This document shows positions 1 to 6,747 of a stretch of DNA of 12,372 nucleotides, in pieces. Position numbers and translations under genes: made by a program. The notes beneath the pieces are model-generated. The model did not search any database. It had not been told where the DNA came from and saw only the letters and a program-made list of their open reading frames with translations. Position 1 is the stretch's first letter. Each line of letters starts with the position of its first letter. The stretch comes from Clostridia bacterium (GTDB lineage Bacteria; Bacillota; Sulfobacillia; SLMV01): contig SLMV01000008.1 of NCBI GenBank assembly GCA_007133365.1, positions 1-12,372 on the forward strand, read 5' to 3'.

Positions 1-99
1 GGGATCATCACCGTGACATTCTTGGATTTGCTCCGGGCTGCATTCTCCTGGCTTGCCCTTGAGTTTCTCCGGGTTCTGACACTTCTGTTGATCGGTCAT
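1..99 (-). CDS. Small cysteine-containing protein, N-terminal part, runs off the window
   Basis: The first 33 codons of a minus-strand gene are present, beginning MTDQQKCQNPEKLKGKPGEC and continuing with SPEQIQECHGDDP. The start is ATG, preceded by a strong GGAGGTG ribosome binding site 5 bases upstream. Three cysteines (residues 7, 20 and 28) and a Cys-His pair near residue 28-29 are visible in a hydrophilic segment without signal peptide or membrane helix. From memory, short proteins with the pattern CxNPExLKGKPxxCSPEQIxECHG are widespread in anaerobic bacteria and have no assigned function. The cysteines could bind a metal or take part in redox chemistry, but that is inference. A good sigma-70-type promoter and a palindrome lie upstream, so it is probably expressed on its own. 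The C-terminus is outside the window. Confidence 0.8.
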   Translation of the reverse strand, partial: MTDQQKCQNPEKLKGKPGECSPEQIQECHGDDP

Positions 100-165
100 C
101 TTAACACCTCCGTCATGATGAAATCCCCTTCCGGGCTCCACTGGGGCCATGCATTCAAATTAGTA

Positions 166-182
166 GAAACTTAATTAGTTTC
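166..182. promoter_or_regulatory. Palindrome at the predicted transcription start, possible operator
   Basis: GAAACT (166-171) and AGTTTC (177-182) form a perfect 6-base inverted repeat around a 5-base AT spacer. It lies immediately downstream of the predicted -10 box of the small cysteine protein, where a repressor would block transcription. The regulator is unknown. Confidence 0.35.
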
Positions 183-188
183 ATATGT

Positions 189-217
189 ACTATAACATTT
201 GCATTTGGCACAATCAA
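189..217 (-). promoter_or_regulatory. Predicted promoter of the small cysteine protein
   Basis: On the minus strand a -35 hexamer TTGATT (212-217) and a -10 hexamer TATAGT (189-194) are separated by exactly 17 bases. Transcription would start near 182, giving a leader of about 80 bases before the ATG at 99. This is seen by inspection only. Confidence 0.6.
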
Positions 218-313
218 CCCAAAGTGCTGCAAAAACAAAAGACGTACCGAAAAATGACCCGGACAATCCTATAGTAAATGCTGGTTTGAATCATCGGCAC
301 CTCGTTCGCTTAA

Positions 314-451
314 GCCTCGTTGTCGTACGGAATTTACTTCAGCAGTACCGACATTGACCCCCGTCAGCCTTTTGCCTTTCCTACGGATACGTTTGAAGCC
401 GTCAACAAATTGGAGCGTGCTATGCCCCTTTATCATTCGCTTGACAATTGA
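314..451 (+). pseudogene. Possible C-terminal remnant of a decayed gene
   Basis: A + strand run of 45 codons after TAA (311-313) and before TGA (449-451) reads with protein-like composition, including DPRQPFAFPTDTFEAVNKLE. There is no ATG or ribosome binding site. The run ends inside the tRNA promoter, so it cannot be a functional gene with normal spacing. It may be the tail of a gene truncated by rearrangement near the tRNA, or it may be chance. I do not recognise the family. Confidence 0.2.
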
Positions 452-468
452 TTGCGCACTGCTAAAAT
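441..468 (+). promoter_or_regulatory. Promoter of the tRNA-Val gene
   Basis: A consensus -35 hexamer TTGACA (441-446) is followed after 16 bases by TAAAAT (463-468). Transcription would begin about 40 bases before the mature tRNA 5' end at 513, which fits a short processed leader. Confidence 0.75.
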
Positions 469-512
469 GGAGCCATAGTTAATCTCTATGTCGTTTTCCA
501 AATTCTCAGCAG

Positions 513-585
513 GGGCGCGTAGCTCAGTGGCAAGAGCGCGTGACTCACATTCACGAGGTCGTAGGTTCAATCCCTACCGCGCCCA
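513..585 (+). tRNA. tRNA-Val, anticodon CAC
   Basis: A complete cloverleaf can be drawn. The acceptor stem GGGCGCG (513-519) pairs with CGCGCCC (578-584). The D stem is GCTC/GAGC (522-525, 534-537). The anticodon stem is CGTGA/TCACG (539-543, 551-555) with loop CTCACAT, placing CAC at 546-548 behind the invariant T33. The variable loop has 5 bases and the T arm is GTAGG-TTCAATC-CCTAC. The discriminator is A585. The following bases are CAT, so the CCA end is not encoded and must be added by the CCA-adding enzyme. The tRNA reads GTG valine codons. It has its own promoter and terminator. Confidence 0.95.
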
Positions 586-597
586 CATCCAAGAAAT

Positions 598-632
598 CCC
601 GCGAGAATCAAAGTTCGCGGGTTTTGTTGTTT
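598..632 (+). terminator. Intrinsic terminator of the tRNA-Val transcript
   Basis: CCCGCGA (598-604) and TCGCGGG (615-621) form a 7-bp stem with a 10-base loop. A T-rich tract, TTTTGTTGTTTT, follows directly. It begins 13 bases after the tRNA 3' end. Confidence 0.85.
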
Positions 633-691
633 TATGGGAAAACGGCGAAAAAAGATGAATCACACACAAATCACGCACATGAAATAGAAAT

Positions 692-716
692 GGCCCGTTT
701 TCGGGCCGTTTTTTTT
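692..716 (+). terminator. Second terminator, probably bidirectional
   Basis: GGCCCG (692-697) and CGGGCC (702-707) form a stem closed by a TTTT loop and followed by G and eight T residues on the + strand. It can back up the tRNA terminator. Read on the minus strand, the same hairpin is followed by ATTTCTATTT and could terminate the acidic ORF that ends at 768. Confidence 0.75.
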
Positions 717-767
717 GGGGCATGGTGTATGTCGGAAAAATGGGTCAATTTTCGAGTTCCGGGCCGA

Positions 768-983
768 TTAAGCCCAGACGTCTTCGTCAATCCAATCTTT
801 GGCATCTTCAATCCATTGTGGGGCGCCGGCGGCCAATAATTTGCTGACCAGTTCAAGGTCATCTTCGGGGTCACCGGCGTGGGGCCGGCCAAGCGTCGCT
901 TCGACGTTTTCCCATGTTACATATATGGCTTCGTGTTCGTTGCCCAATTCGTTGGTGCATAGTTTTTTATGGGGATATGGCAC
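768..983 (-). CDS. Acidic small protein of unknown function, possibly truncated at the N-terminus by the insertion sequence
   Basis: This is a 71-codon minus-strand frame with a GTG start and a TAA stop. The product has an acidic C-terminal half, with segments such as DPEDDLELVSKLLAAGAP and WIEDAKDWIDEDVWA. The composition looks like a real soluble protein rather than a shadow frame, since nothing is encoded opposite. I do not recognise the family. The GTG and its weak AAGG ribosome binding site lie inside the terminal inverted repeat of the IS3-family element. The original gene may therefore have started further right and lost its N-terminus to the insertion. No matching N-terminal piece is evident beyond the far end of the element. 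The frame is followed by the hairpin at 692-707. Confidence 0.5.
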   Translation of the reverse strand: MPYPHKKLCTNELGNEHEAIYVTWENVEATLGRPHAGDPEDDLELVSKLLAAGAPQWIEDAKDWIDEDVWA

Positions 984-1010
984 AGTTTTGTTGACCTTCA
1001 GTTAAGTTAC
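978..1010 (+). repeat. Left terminal inverted repeat of the IS3-family element
   Basis: This 33-base segment matches the reverse complement of 2241-2273 at 22 of 33 positions. The strongest blocks are TT.G.TT.GACC and TCA.TTA. Weaker similarity, including GGGA, continues a few bases outward, so the exact end is uncertain. Confidence 0.6.
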
Positions 1011-1027
1011 ATTTGGGGAGTGATTTG

Positions 1028-1535
1028 ATGAGGAAGACTTATGAGCGAGCATTCAAGTTAAAAGTTTGTTAGGGTGGATTCAATCGGTCGATGCAACACC
1101 TCCGAATAGATCTTACTCTACTCGGTGTTGCGTTGACCGTTTGAACCCAAGAAGGGCATTGTTTCGAAGGATGTTTCCGTGAAGGAGATTTCGGAGAAAT
1201 ACAATATTTCGAGACCGATCGTATCAAGATGGGTGTCAGAATAGCGCCGGTATGGGAGCAAGGCGTTTGCCGGCAAGGGGAAACGGCTTCCTGATAAGGC
1301 TGATTTCTATGTTCTTGAGCAAGAGAATAAAAGTCTCAGAGAGGAGAATGAGATTCTAAAAAAGTTCGAAGTGTTTGTGAAGCAAAGCAAGTCGTTCGTT
1401 TCGGGTTCATTCACAAACACCGACAACAGTATACCGTCAAAGCAATATGCAATCATCTTAATGTCTCAAAGCAGGGCTATTATGAATGGAGAAAGCGCAA
1501 GCCGAGCCGCAGGCAACTTCGCCATCAGTATTTAA
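1028..1535 (+). pseudogene. IS3-family transposase orfA, disrupted
   Basis: The frame opens with ATG after GGGGAG and reads MRKTYERAFKLKVC before TAG at 1070-1072. A 77-bp element then intervenes. If the bases 1073-1151 are skipped, the frame resumes at 1152 in register as KGIVSKDVSVKEISEKYN, followed by a helix-turn-helix region (NISRPIVSRWVSE). A second stop, TAG, lies at 1242-1244. The frame then continues through a glutamate-rich leucine-zipper-like segment (LEQENKSLREENEILKK). At A-AAA-AAG (1358-1364) a -1 shift would enter orfB without meeting a stop. Without the shift the frame runs on to TAA at 1533-1535. OrfA normally recognises the terminal repeats. This copy cannot be functional. 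Confidence 0.8.
1073..1149. mobile_element. 77-bp miniature element with IS30-like ends, nested in orfA
   Basis: Two 26-base arms, 1075-1100 and 1124-1149, are inverted repeats of each other with 22 matches and flank a 23-base core. The inner arm ends are perfect: GCAACACC and GGTGTTGC. The 2-base sequence AG occurs directly on both sides (1071-1072 and 1150-1151), as expected for a 2-bp target duplication. Removing the element and one AG restores the orfA reading frame exactly. The arm pattern TTCAA.CGGTC..GCAACA resembles the ends of IS30-family elements as I remember them, and 2-bp duplications also fit that family. It has no coding capacity, so it would be a MITE-like derivative mobilised by an outside transposase. 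The IS30 link is from memory and needs a database comparison. Confidence 0.6.
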
Positions 1536-2231
1536 AAGAACAAATCCAACGGATCTATGATGAACATAAGGGGCGGTATGGTTCTCCCCGAATTGCACAG
1601 CAACTTTATGATGAAGGGATCGAGACCCATAAACGGGTAGGTGGCCTGGCTGATGCGCGAAATCGGCCTGTGTGCGAAAGAATTCCACCGGCATAGCACT
1701 TCCTATGGGCAGGACAAATCCATCGAAGAAGTGATAAAGGAGAATTTCCTCAAGCGCCAATTTGATCAGGACGACATTGATGCGATTTGGGTAACCGATA
1801 TCACCTATATCGCCTGTTCAGACGGCCGTCTATATCTGTCCACCTATATTGATTTGGCAACTCGAATCCCCCGTTGTTTTGCTATATCGACCTCGATGAA
1901 GAAAGAAATCGTTCTGCGTCCCCTGGAACAGTATAGGAAGACACTTCCTGGTGTGATTCACTCAGACCGTAAAAGCCAGTACCGCTCCCATCGATACCGT
2001 GACTTGCTGAAAGAAAAGCAAATCCTCCACTCAATGAGCCAGCCGGGCACACCGGTGGATAATGCCGTTGTCGAATCGTTCTTTAAATCAATAAAACGGG
2101 AACGAGTCCATCCCAATATGCATAAGACAAAAGTCGAAATGAGGGTCCTGATACAGGATTATCTGTTGGATTATTATGTGCACAAAAGGATCCACACTAA
2201 GTTTATAATGACACCCCACAAGCATGAATAA
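1364..2231 (+). pseudogene. IS3-family transposase orfB (DDE integrase domain), frameshifted
   Basis: Entered by -1 frameshift, orfB reads through an HTH_21-like region (RFGFIHKHRQQYTVKAICNH, YYEWRKRK, GRYGSPRIAQQL). Near 1635-1644 a 4-base insertion shifts the frame; afterwards the integrase core continues from AWLMREIGL to a TAA at 2229-2231. The catalytic residues are present: Asp in WVTDITYI (codon 1797-1799), Asp in HSDRKSQY (1965-1967) and Glu in VVESFFKS (2073-2075). The last two are 35 residues apart, as in D(35)E transposases. The usual HSDRGSQY motif has Lys in place of Gly. The C-terminus after RIHTK is short and does not end as family members usually do. The gene is inactive. Confidence 0.85.
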
Positions 2232-2240
2232 CAAATGGCG

Positions 2241-2273
2241 GTCATCTAATTGAGGGTCCAAGAAAGTGTTGCA
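2241..2273 (-). repeat. Right terminal inverted repeat of the IS3-family element
   Basis: This is the counterpart of 978-1010, with the outer end TGCAACACTTTCTTGGACCC read on the minus strand. It starts 9 bases after the orfB stop, which is normal for an IS3-family right end. Confidence 0.6.
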
Positions 2274-2286
2274 GTTCCCATCATAA

Positions 2287-2327
2287 AAGGGCACTGCTGG
2301 CAAAGAAGTCCCTTCGCCAGCAATGCC
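2287..2327 (-). terminator. Terminator of the aldehyde oxidoreductase cluster
   Basis: GGGCACTGCTGGC and GCCAGCAATGCCC form a 13-position stem with one mismatch and a 14-base loop. On the minus strand the stem is followed by TTTTAT. It lies about 40 bases after the stop codon at 2365, so it closes the minus-strand cluster just before the insertion sequence. Confidence 0.75.
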
Positions 2328-2364
2328 CAAAAACATAATCTCACCGTTGGATCGCTGTAAGCCC

Positions 2365-4305
2365 TCAATCCTCCCCTTGGCTCATTGGTGCCCCGGTAGA
2401 AATACCAGCATCCTCCAGCTCCTTGGCCACCCAGGCAAGATCCAACTCGCATAATTTGGCATATTGCGGCGTTCCATCGGATGACCAACCGGCCATTTGA
2501 TGGTGCAATTCAACCGCTCGGGCCATATCCTCCGATGGAAGATTCACACCCGAAAGCGGGCCTGTCGCAAAAGCTTCGTCGAAACGCGCTGGGAGCGATT
2601 CATCTTGATCGGGACAATGCAAGACATTAAATGTTCGCGCCAGGTTGTGGCTTCGTTCACCGGCCTTCATTACTTCCCAAAGACTGGTATCCCATCCGGT
2701 GACTCCGCGGATGAGATCCACAAACATGTTGACGGGCATGAGGCCGCGAGGGGCAATGGCAAAGAAGCAAACGGAAAACGCCTTTAAGGCGTTCCACCAT
2801 TGTTCTAGGTACAAATACTGTCGCACCTTTTCGTGATCGAGGCTCGTGGGCGCCACCGTCTCCAATAATCCAAAGGGGCTGATGGCCTTAAAACTCGCGG
2901 CTTCCGAATCAACAAACATGGTATCGTGAGCTGCCACCATATGATCGGCTCCCGTTTCGGCCACCGCATAGCCCAGTCCCACACCGAATTTGCCGCGCGG
3001 TTCATGCATGGGAATCTCTTGCCCTCGAACGTGCATGGCAAAGGATTCACTTTCAGGGCCAATAACCTCGGCAGCCCGCTTGACTCCTTCACCTAAGAGT
3101 TCCCCGATGCCCTCTCGCCTCACAATCTGATGCAATAAAGCCAAAACAGCATCTGTGGATCCGAAGGTGGCTTGGACCCCATTCGTCTCGGCCTCAGAGA
3201 TCAGACCGGCTTCAAAACATTCCATGGCAAAGGCAATGGCCACCCCGGCCGAGATGGTATCGATCGAGTTGGCGTTACAGATCTCGTGCAATTTGCAGAT
3301 CGTTGCCATATCATCGATTCCCAGATTGCTTCCAAAGGCGGCAACCGTTTCGTATTCCGGGCCTCCATAAATCGCATTAACCTCAATATCGTTCAACTTC
3401 GATTTGACCTGCCGCTTACAACGAATCGGGCAAGCATAGCATCCTTCTCGCCCAGCCAAATAGTTAGCATTGAAAAACTCTGCACTGATCTTCTCCCAGT
3501 CCGGGAAACGGCCCTCCTGGAAATTACGGGACGGCAACATGCCGGTTGCCTGAAGGGCTCCGACGCTCGCCAGGGTCCCATATTCATAAAGAGCGCGGCT
3601 CAATGGATTGTCCATATACTGACTCGACATCCACCGGGTTACCTCGTGAACCCGCTCGCGATCGGCAAGATCAATTTGGGGGCGTCCCTCCGTCACGATC
3701 GCCTTTAAGTTCTTAGACCCCATGACGGCACCCGTCCCCGTTCGCCCGGCGGCATGCTGCGTGCCCTCGATGATGCAGGCATAACGAATCTGCTTTTCAC
3801 CTCCGGGACCAATGCTAACCACCGATACCGTCTTATCTCCCAAGCGCTCTTCCATCGCATCGACGGTTTCTTCAGTCGACTTGCCCCAGAGATCGCCGGC
3901 ATCACAGATCTCAACTTTACCGTCCTGAACCAGCAAATAGACCGGTGTGTCCGCCTTCCCGCGAATGACCAGGGCATCAAAACCGGCAAATTTTAACCGA
4001 GCTCCCCAGTCACCCCCGGCTTCCGCTTCACCATATCCGCCGGTTAAGGGGGATTTGGCCGCCACACTGAAGCGACTAATGCCCGGTACCGGCGCTCCCG
4101 TAATCGGTGAAATGGCGAAAACGAGCGTATTTTGGGGATCGAGGGCATCCGTCTCCGGCTCAACATATTTCAAGAGGTAATAGGCGCAAAACCCTTTTCC
4201 TCCCACGTATTTTCGGTAGAATAACGAATCCGGGCTTTGAACCTCTACTTCTCTCTCGGTCAAATTCACAACGGCGATTTGACCAGTATAACCGTGCACC
4301 GACAT
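2365..4305 (-). CDS. aor: Tungsten-type aldehyde:ferredoxin oxidoreductase
   Basis: The 646-residue product matches the AOR family in length and motifs. The enzyme interconverts aldehydes and carboxylic acids with ferredoxin as electron partner, using a tungstopterin cofactor and one [4Fe-4S] cluster in the cytoplasm. The cluster ligands are visible as C289-x2-C292-x3-C296 (GCYACPIRC) plus C513 (SVCFF), close to the spacing known in the Pyrococcus enzyme. The N-terminal segment (YVGGKGF, PITGAPVPG, GGYGEAEAGGDWG) is typical of the pterin-binding fold. GPEYET at 315-320 and HEPRGKFGVGLGYA near 434-447 fall in the active-site regions. The ATG has GAGGAGG 7 bases upstream. It is the last gene of the cluster, 56 bases after the alcohol dehydrogenase, which could supply or consume its aldehyde. 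No tungsten-uptake or cofactor genes are in the window, and the substrate cannot be told from sequence. Confidence 0.93.
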   Translation of the reverse strand: MSVHGYTGQIAVVNLTEREVEVQSPDSLFYRKYVGGKGFCAYYLLKYVEPETDALDPQNTLVFAISPITGAPVPGISRFSVAAKSPLTGGYGEAEAGGDWGARLKFAGFDALVIRGKADTPVYLLVQDGKVEICDAGDLWGKSTEETVDAMEERLGDKTVSVVSIGPGGEKQIRYACIIEGTQHAAGRTGTGAVMGSKNLKAIVTEGRPQIDLADRERVHEVTRWMSSQYMDNPLSRALYEYGTLASVGALQATGMLPSRNFQEGRFPDWEKISAEFFNANYLAGREGCYACPIRCKRQVKSKLNDIEVNAIYGGPEYETVAAFGSNLGIDDMATICKLHEICNANSIDTISAGVAIAFAMECFEAGLISEAETNGVQATFGSTDAVLALLHQIVRREGIGELLGEGVKRAAEVIGPESESFAMHVRGQEIPMHEPRGKFGVGLGYAVAETGADHMVAAHDTMFVDSEAASFKAISPFGLLETVAPTSLDHEKVRQYLYLEQWWNALKAFSVCFFAIAPRGLMPVNMFVDLIRGVTGWDTSLWEVMKAGERSHNLARTFNVLHCPDQDESLPARFDEAFATGPLSGVNLPSEDMARAVELHHQMAGWSSDGTPQYAKLCELDLAWVAKELEDAGISTGAPMSQGED

Positions 4306-4361
4306 AATGATACCTCCTCGTTTTCAGTTGCGGAACAAATCTTGTCCGATATGCGGGCGGA

Positions 4362-5459
4362 TTAAGGTTTTATTACTGCCTTCATCGTCTCAAAAGCGCC
4401 TGCCTTTTTCAAAGCAATTTCCGCATCCTCAAGCGAATATCGATGACTAATGAGCTGCTCAAAGGGTAAATCACTTTGGGCCATAAGCGCCAGATCGGGA
4501 CCATATTGATGTGGTGATATCCCGAACTGATTTAGGATCAGGCTATCTTTGTGACAGAAATGGCTAAACGGATTGACCGTCACTGAGCCCGCGTCGGTAT
4601 AGTGCCCCACTTCCACAAACGTTCCACCTCGTCGCACCAGCATGAGTCCTTCGGGAAACGCACTTGGTACCCCGGCGCATTCAATGACAATATCGGGGCC
4701 GCGTCCCCACGTCAGTTCTCGAACGTGGGAAAGCCGTTCATCAACATTCAACTCATCAATGTTGACGGTTTCATCCACACCAAAAGTCCCAGCCAACTCC
4801 AGTCGATGAGCAGGGGCCCCCGTCATGATAACGAAGGGAACTCCCCGAGCTTTCGCCCGAAAGGCCGCCATCATTCCGACTGGACCCGCTCCTTGGACAA
4901 GCACGGATTCAACGGTAGGCGTCAGCTGTAAGGCTCGTTCAAGGGCTCGGCCGGAAGATAAGGCATCCACCAAGATGGCTTCATCATCTCCTAGGGATTC
5001 CGGAACTTTGTACAACCAAGTCCCCGGACGGGCATAAAGATATTCCGCGTAGCCACCCACGAAATGCGGCGGTTCTGCTGACGACATTCCGCCACCGTAA
5101 CCCAAACGGTTTTCACACAATGAGGCATGCTCAAGTACATGGTAACGGCAATAATAGCAATGGCCACACAGGATTGATGATGGCCAAATCACACGATCTC
5201 CCGGCGCCAATGTTTCACCATAAACCGATTCAGGCGGCGGATCGCCCAGACTTTCGATGACTCCCAAGGTCTCATGACCAATAATTACCGGATAGGGCAA
5301 ATTGGCCCGACCATTATATAGATGTGGATCCGTACCGCAAACGCCAGCCGTTTGAACTCGGATCAATGCTGCACTCGCCTCGATCTCTTCTGGCAGGGGA
5401 TATTCTCGGATTTTGATATCTTGAGGCCCTTCAAGGACCGCCGCTTTCGCTGTTCGCAT
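4362..5459 (-). CDS. Zinc-dependent alcohol dehydrogenase (MDR family)
   Basis: The 365-residue product is a medium-chain zinc dehydrogenase that interconverts an alcohol and an aldehyde or ketone with NAD(P). The catalytic zinc site is visible as C41 (GVCGTD), H62-E63 (GHE) and probably D165. Structural-zinc cysteines are C98, C101, C104 and C115; the last gap is 10 residues instead of the usual 7. The Rossmann fold has GAGPVG at 190-195. At the end of the second strand, where NAD enzymes carry Asp, this protein has G214 (IMTGAPAHRLELA), which suggests NADP use, by inference. The ATG follows GGAGGG by 8 bases. It lies 23 bases after the M20 gene and 56 before the aldehyde oxidoreductase, so co-transcription is very likely. 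The two oxidoreductases together could link alcohol, aldehyde and acid. The substrate is unknown; threonine or sorbitol dehydrogenase-like activities are alternatives. Confidence 0.88.
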   Translation of the reverse strand: MRTAKAAVLEGPQDIKIREYPLPEEIEASAALIRVQTAGVCGTDPHLYNGRANLPYPVIIGHETLGVIESLGDPPPESVYGETLAPGDRVIWPSSILCGHCYYCRYHVLEHASLCENRLGYGGGMSSAEPPHFVGGYAEYLYARPGTWLYKVPESLGDDEAILVDALSSGRALERALQLTPTVESVLVQGAGPVGMMAAFRAKARGVPFVIMTGAPAHRLELAGTFGVDETVNIDELNVDERLSHVRELTWGRGPDIVIECAGVPSAFPEGLMLVRRGGTFVEVGHYTDAGSVTVNPFSHFCHKDSLILNQFGISPHQYGPDLALMAQSDLPFEQLISHRYSLEDAEIALKKAGAFETMKAVIKP

Positions 5460-5482
5460 GTCAAAAACCCTCCTCTAATCGC

Positions 5483-6694
5483 CTAAGTTTGTTGGTCTGC
5501 TAGGGCAAAAGGAATGAGCGCATAAGTCATCGCACAATCAACCAGTTGGTCGATTTGAAGCGCTTCGGTTGCTGAATGTGCCTGAGAAATATCACCCGGC
5601 CCAATGTTGACCGTCGGAATCCCCGCGCTGGCTAACAAAGCAGCATCTCCCCAGTAGGGCACACCAATCGGCTCCGATACCTCATCTTCGCCTTTGATCG
5701 TGTTGATAGCCGCCAACGATGCCTGAACAATTGGGTTTTCGGGTTCAGTATCAAGTGGCACCCGTTTGGCCCTCAAGCTGTAGGGCATCGGCTCAACTTC
5801 GGCCGTTGCACCTGTTCCCTCAACCACTTCTGTCGCCAGATCACGAATCTCTTGATAGACTTCATCAAGGTCTTCCTGCGGAATCCAGCGACGATCCATA
5901 TGAATCTCACAATAAGCCGGGACAACATTGGGTTGTTCGCCGCCGACAATCCGCCCCACGTTACCCAGGGAAGCACCCGCTAGATGATGGGTTCGATCAT
6001 TCCACTTTGGCACCATTTCTTCATAAATGCGGGTGACAATCTGAGCCGCAATCTGACATGCATTAATTCCTTCATGGGCCATCGAAGAGTGAATGGACCG
6101 ACCGGTCACATTGATCTGAATCCATTCGATGGCTTTATGGGCAGCCGCAACCTGCATGCCCGTCGGTTCACCAACGACGGCATAATCTGCCAAAAGACCT
6201 TCGGCAATTTGATGCTGTGTGCCCAAACTCTCATACTCTTCACCAACGGCCCCGACAAAAGTTAACTTGCCCGGAAGCAAGAGTCCCGTTCGATTGAGAA
6301 CGACGAGCGCATAAGCCATTGCAGCCGCCCCGCCTTTCATATCAGCGGCTCCACGCCCAATAATCCAATCACCTTCGATGCGGCCCGTTAAGGCTTCGTC
6401 GCCCATGTCATAGGGAGGAATGGTATCAATATGTCCATTGAATATTAGCTCCGGGTTACCCTCGCCTACGGTGCACACGACGTTGGCGCGTTTCTCTTTG
6501 GCAACTTGTAACCACGGCTTAAGTCCTCGTTCTTCGAGCCACTCTTTCATGAATTCACCGAGTTCGGCTTCCTGCCCCGGGTAGTCGCGATGAGATGGGA
6601 TTCGAACCATCTCCTGGCAAAAAGTGATCAGTTCCGTCCGATCAAAATGAGCCTCGATCTTTTGTTTGATTTCGGTAAGATCATAGCCACTCAT
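5483..6694 (-). CDS. M20-family metallopeptidase/deacylase (ArgE/DapE/ACY1/CPG2 type)
   Basis: The 403-residue product has the full set of M20 di-zinc motifs. These are GHIDTIP with H88 and D90, GRGAADMKGG with the bridging D118, the general base pair E152-E153 in GEEYES, E176 in VGEPTG, and H373 in QAHSATEA. The lid domain segment SIHSSMAHEGINA near 200-212 is also present. Members hydrolyse N-acyl amino acids, succinyl-diaminopimelate, carbamoyl or dipeptide amide bonds in the cytoplasm. The exact member cannot be chosen by eye, and the neighbours argue for a catabolic rather than biosynthetic role. The ATG is preceded by an AAAGGGG ribosome binding site. The gene follows the YfcC carrier across a 158-base gap with a long hairpin, and precedes the alcohol dehydrogenase by 23 bases. 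It may process the compound brought in by the carrier. Confidence 0.9.
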   Translation of the reverse strand: MSGYDLTEIKQKIEAHFDRTELITFCQEMVRIPSHRDYPGQEAELGEFMKEWLEERGLKPWLQVAKEKRANVVCTVGEGNPELIFNGHIDTIPPYDMGDEALTGRIEGDWIIGRGAADMKGGAAAMAYALVVLNRTGLLLPGKLTFVGAVGEEYESLGTQHQIAEGLLADYAVVGEPTGMQVAAAHKAIEWIQINVTGRSIHSSMAHEGINACQIAAQIVTRIYEEMVPKWNDRTHHLAGASLGNVGRIVGGEQPNVVPAYCEIHMDRRWIPQEDLDEVYQEIRDLATEVVEGTGATAEVEPMPYSLRAKRVPLDTEPENPIVQASLAAINTIKGEDEVSEPIGVPYWGDAALLASAGIPTVNIGPGDISQAHSATEALQIDQLVDCAMTYALIPFALADQQT

Positions 6695-6747
6695 TAAAAT
6701 CCGCCCCTTTCCTAAAGATACTTCGGTCTTAATGCATTCGCTTCAAA

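Larger units (their letters stand above)
100..440. other. Gene-poor region between the small protein and the tRNA promoter
   Basis: No reading frame with a start codon, ribosome binding site and recognisable product is found here. It contains the promoter and palindrome of the small protein at its left end. At its right end is a stop-free + strand run without an ATG (314-451) that might be a gene remnant and is listed separately. Confidence 0.5.
978..2273 (+). mobile_element. Degenerate IS3-family insertion sequence
   Basis: A roughly 1.3-kb element is bounded by imperfect inverted repeats that start TGGCACA (978) and TGCAACA (complement ending at 2273); 22 of 33 positions match. It contains orfA and orfB in the overlapping -1 arrangement of the IS3 family, joined by the heptamer A-AAA-AAG (1358-1364). 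Both frames are damaged, so the copy cannot make its own transposase. The three bases flanking the proposed ends (ATA and GTT) are not a target duplication, so the boundaries may be slightly off or eroded. It lies between the acidic ORF and the terminator of the aldehyde oxidoreductase cluster. A 77-bp miniature element is nested inside orfA. Confidence 0.85.

Noticed and set aside
513..585. tRNA gene as a genomic-island attachment site
   Set aside because: No second copy of the tRNA 3' end and no integrase gene are present in the window.
2088..2336. Minus-strand frame starting MFLGIAGEGTSLPAV between the oxidoreductase and the insertion sequence
   Set aside because: It spans the terminator hairpin and runs antisense into orfB, so it is not a missing N-terminus of the acidic ORF.
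3172..3708. 178-codon + strand frame inside the aldehyde oxidoreductase gene
   Set aside because: It is antisense to a well-supported gene with conserved motifs and has no features of its own.
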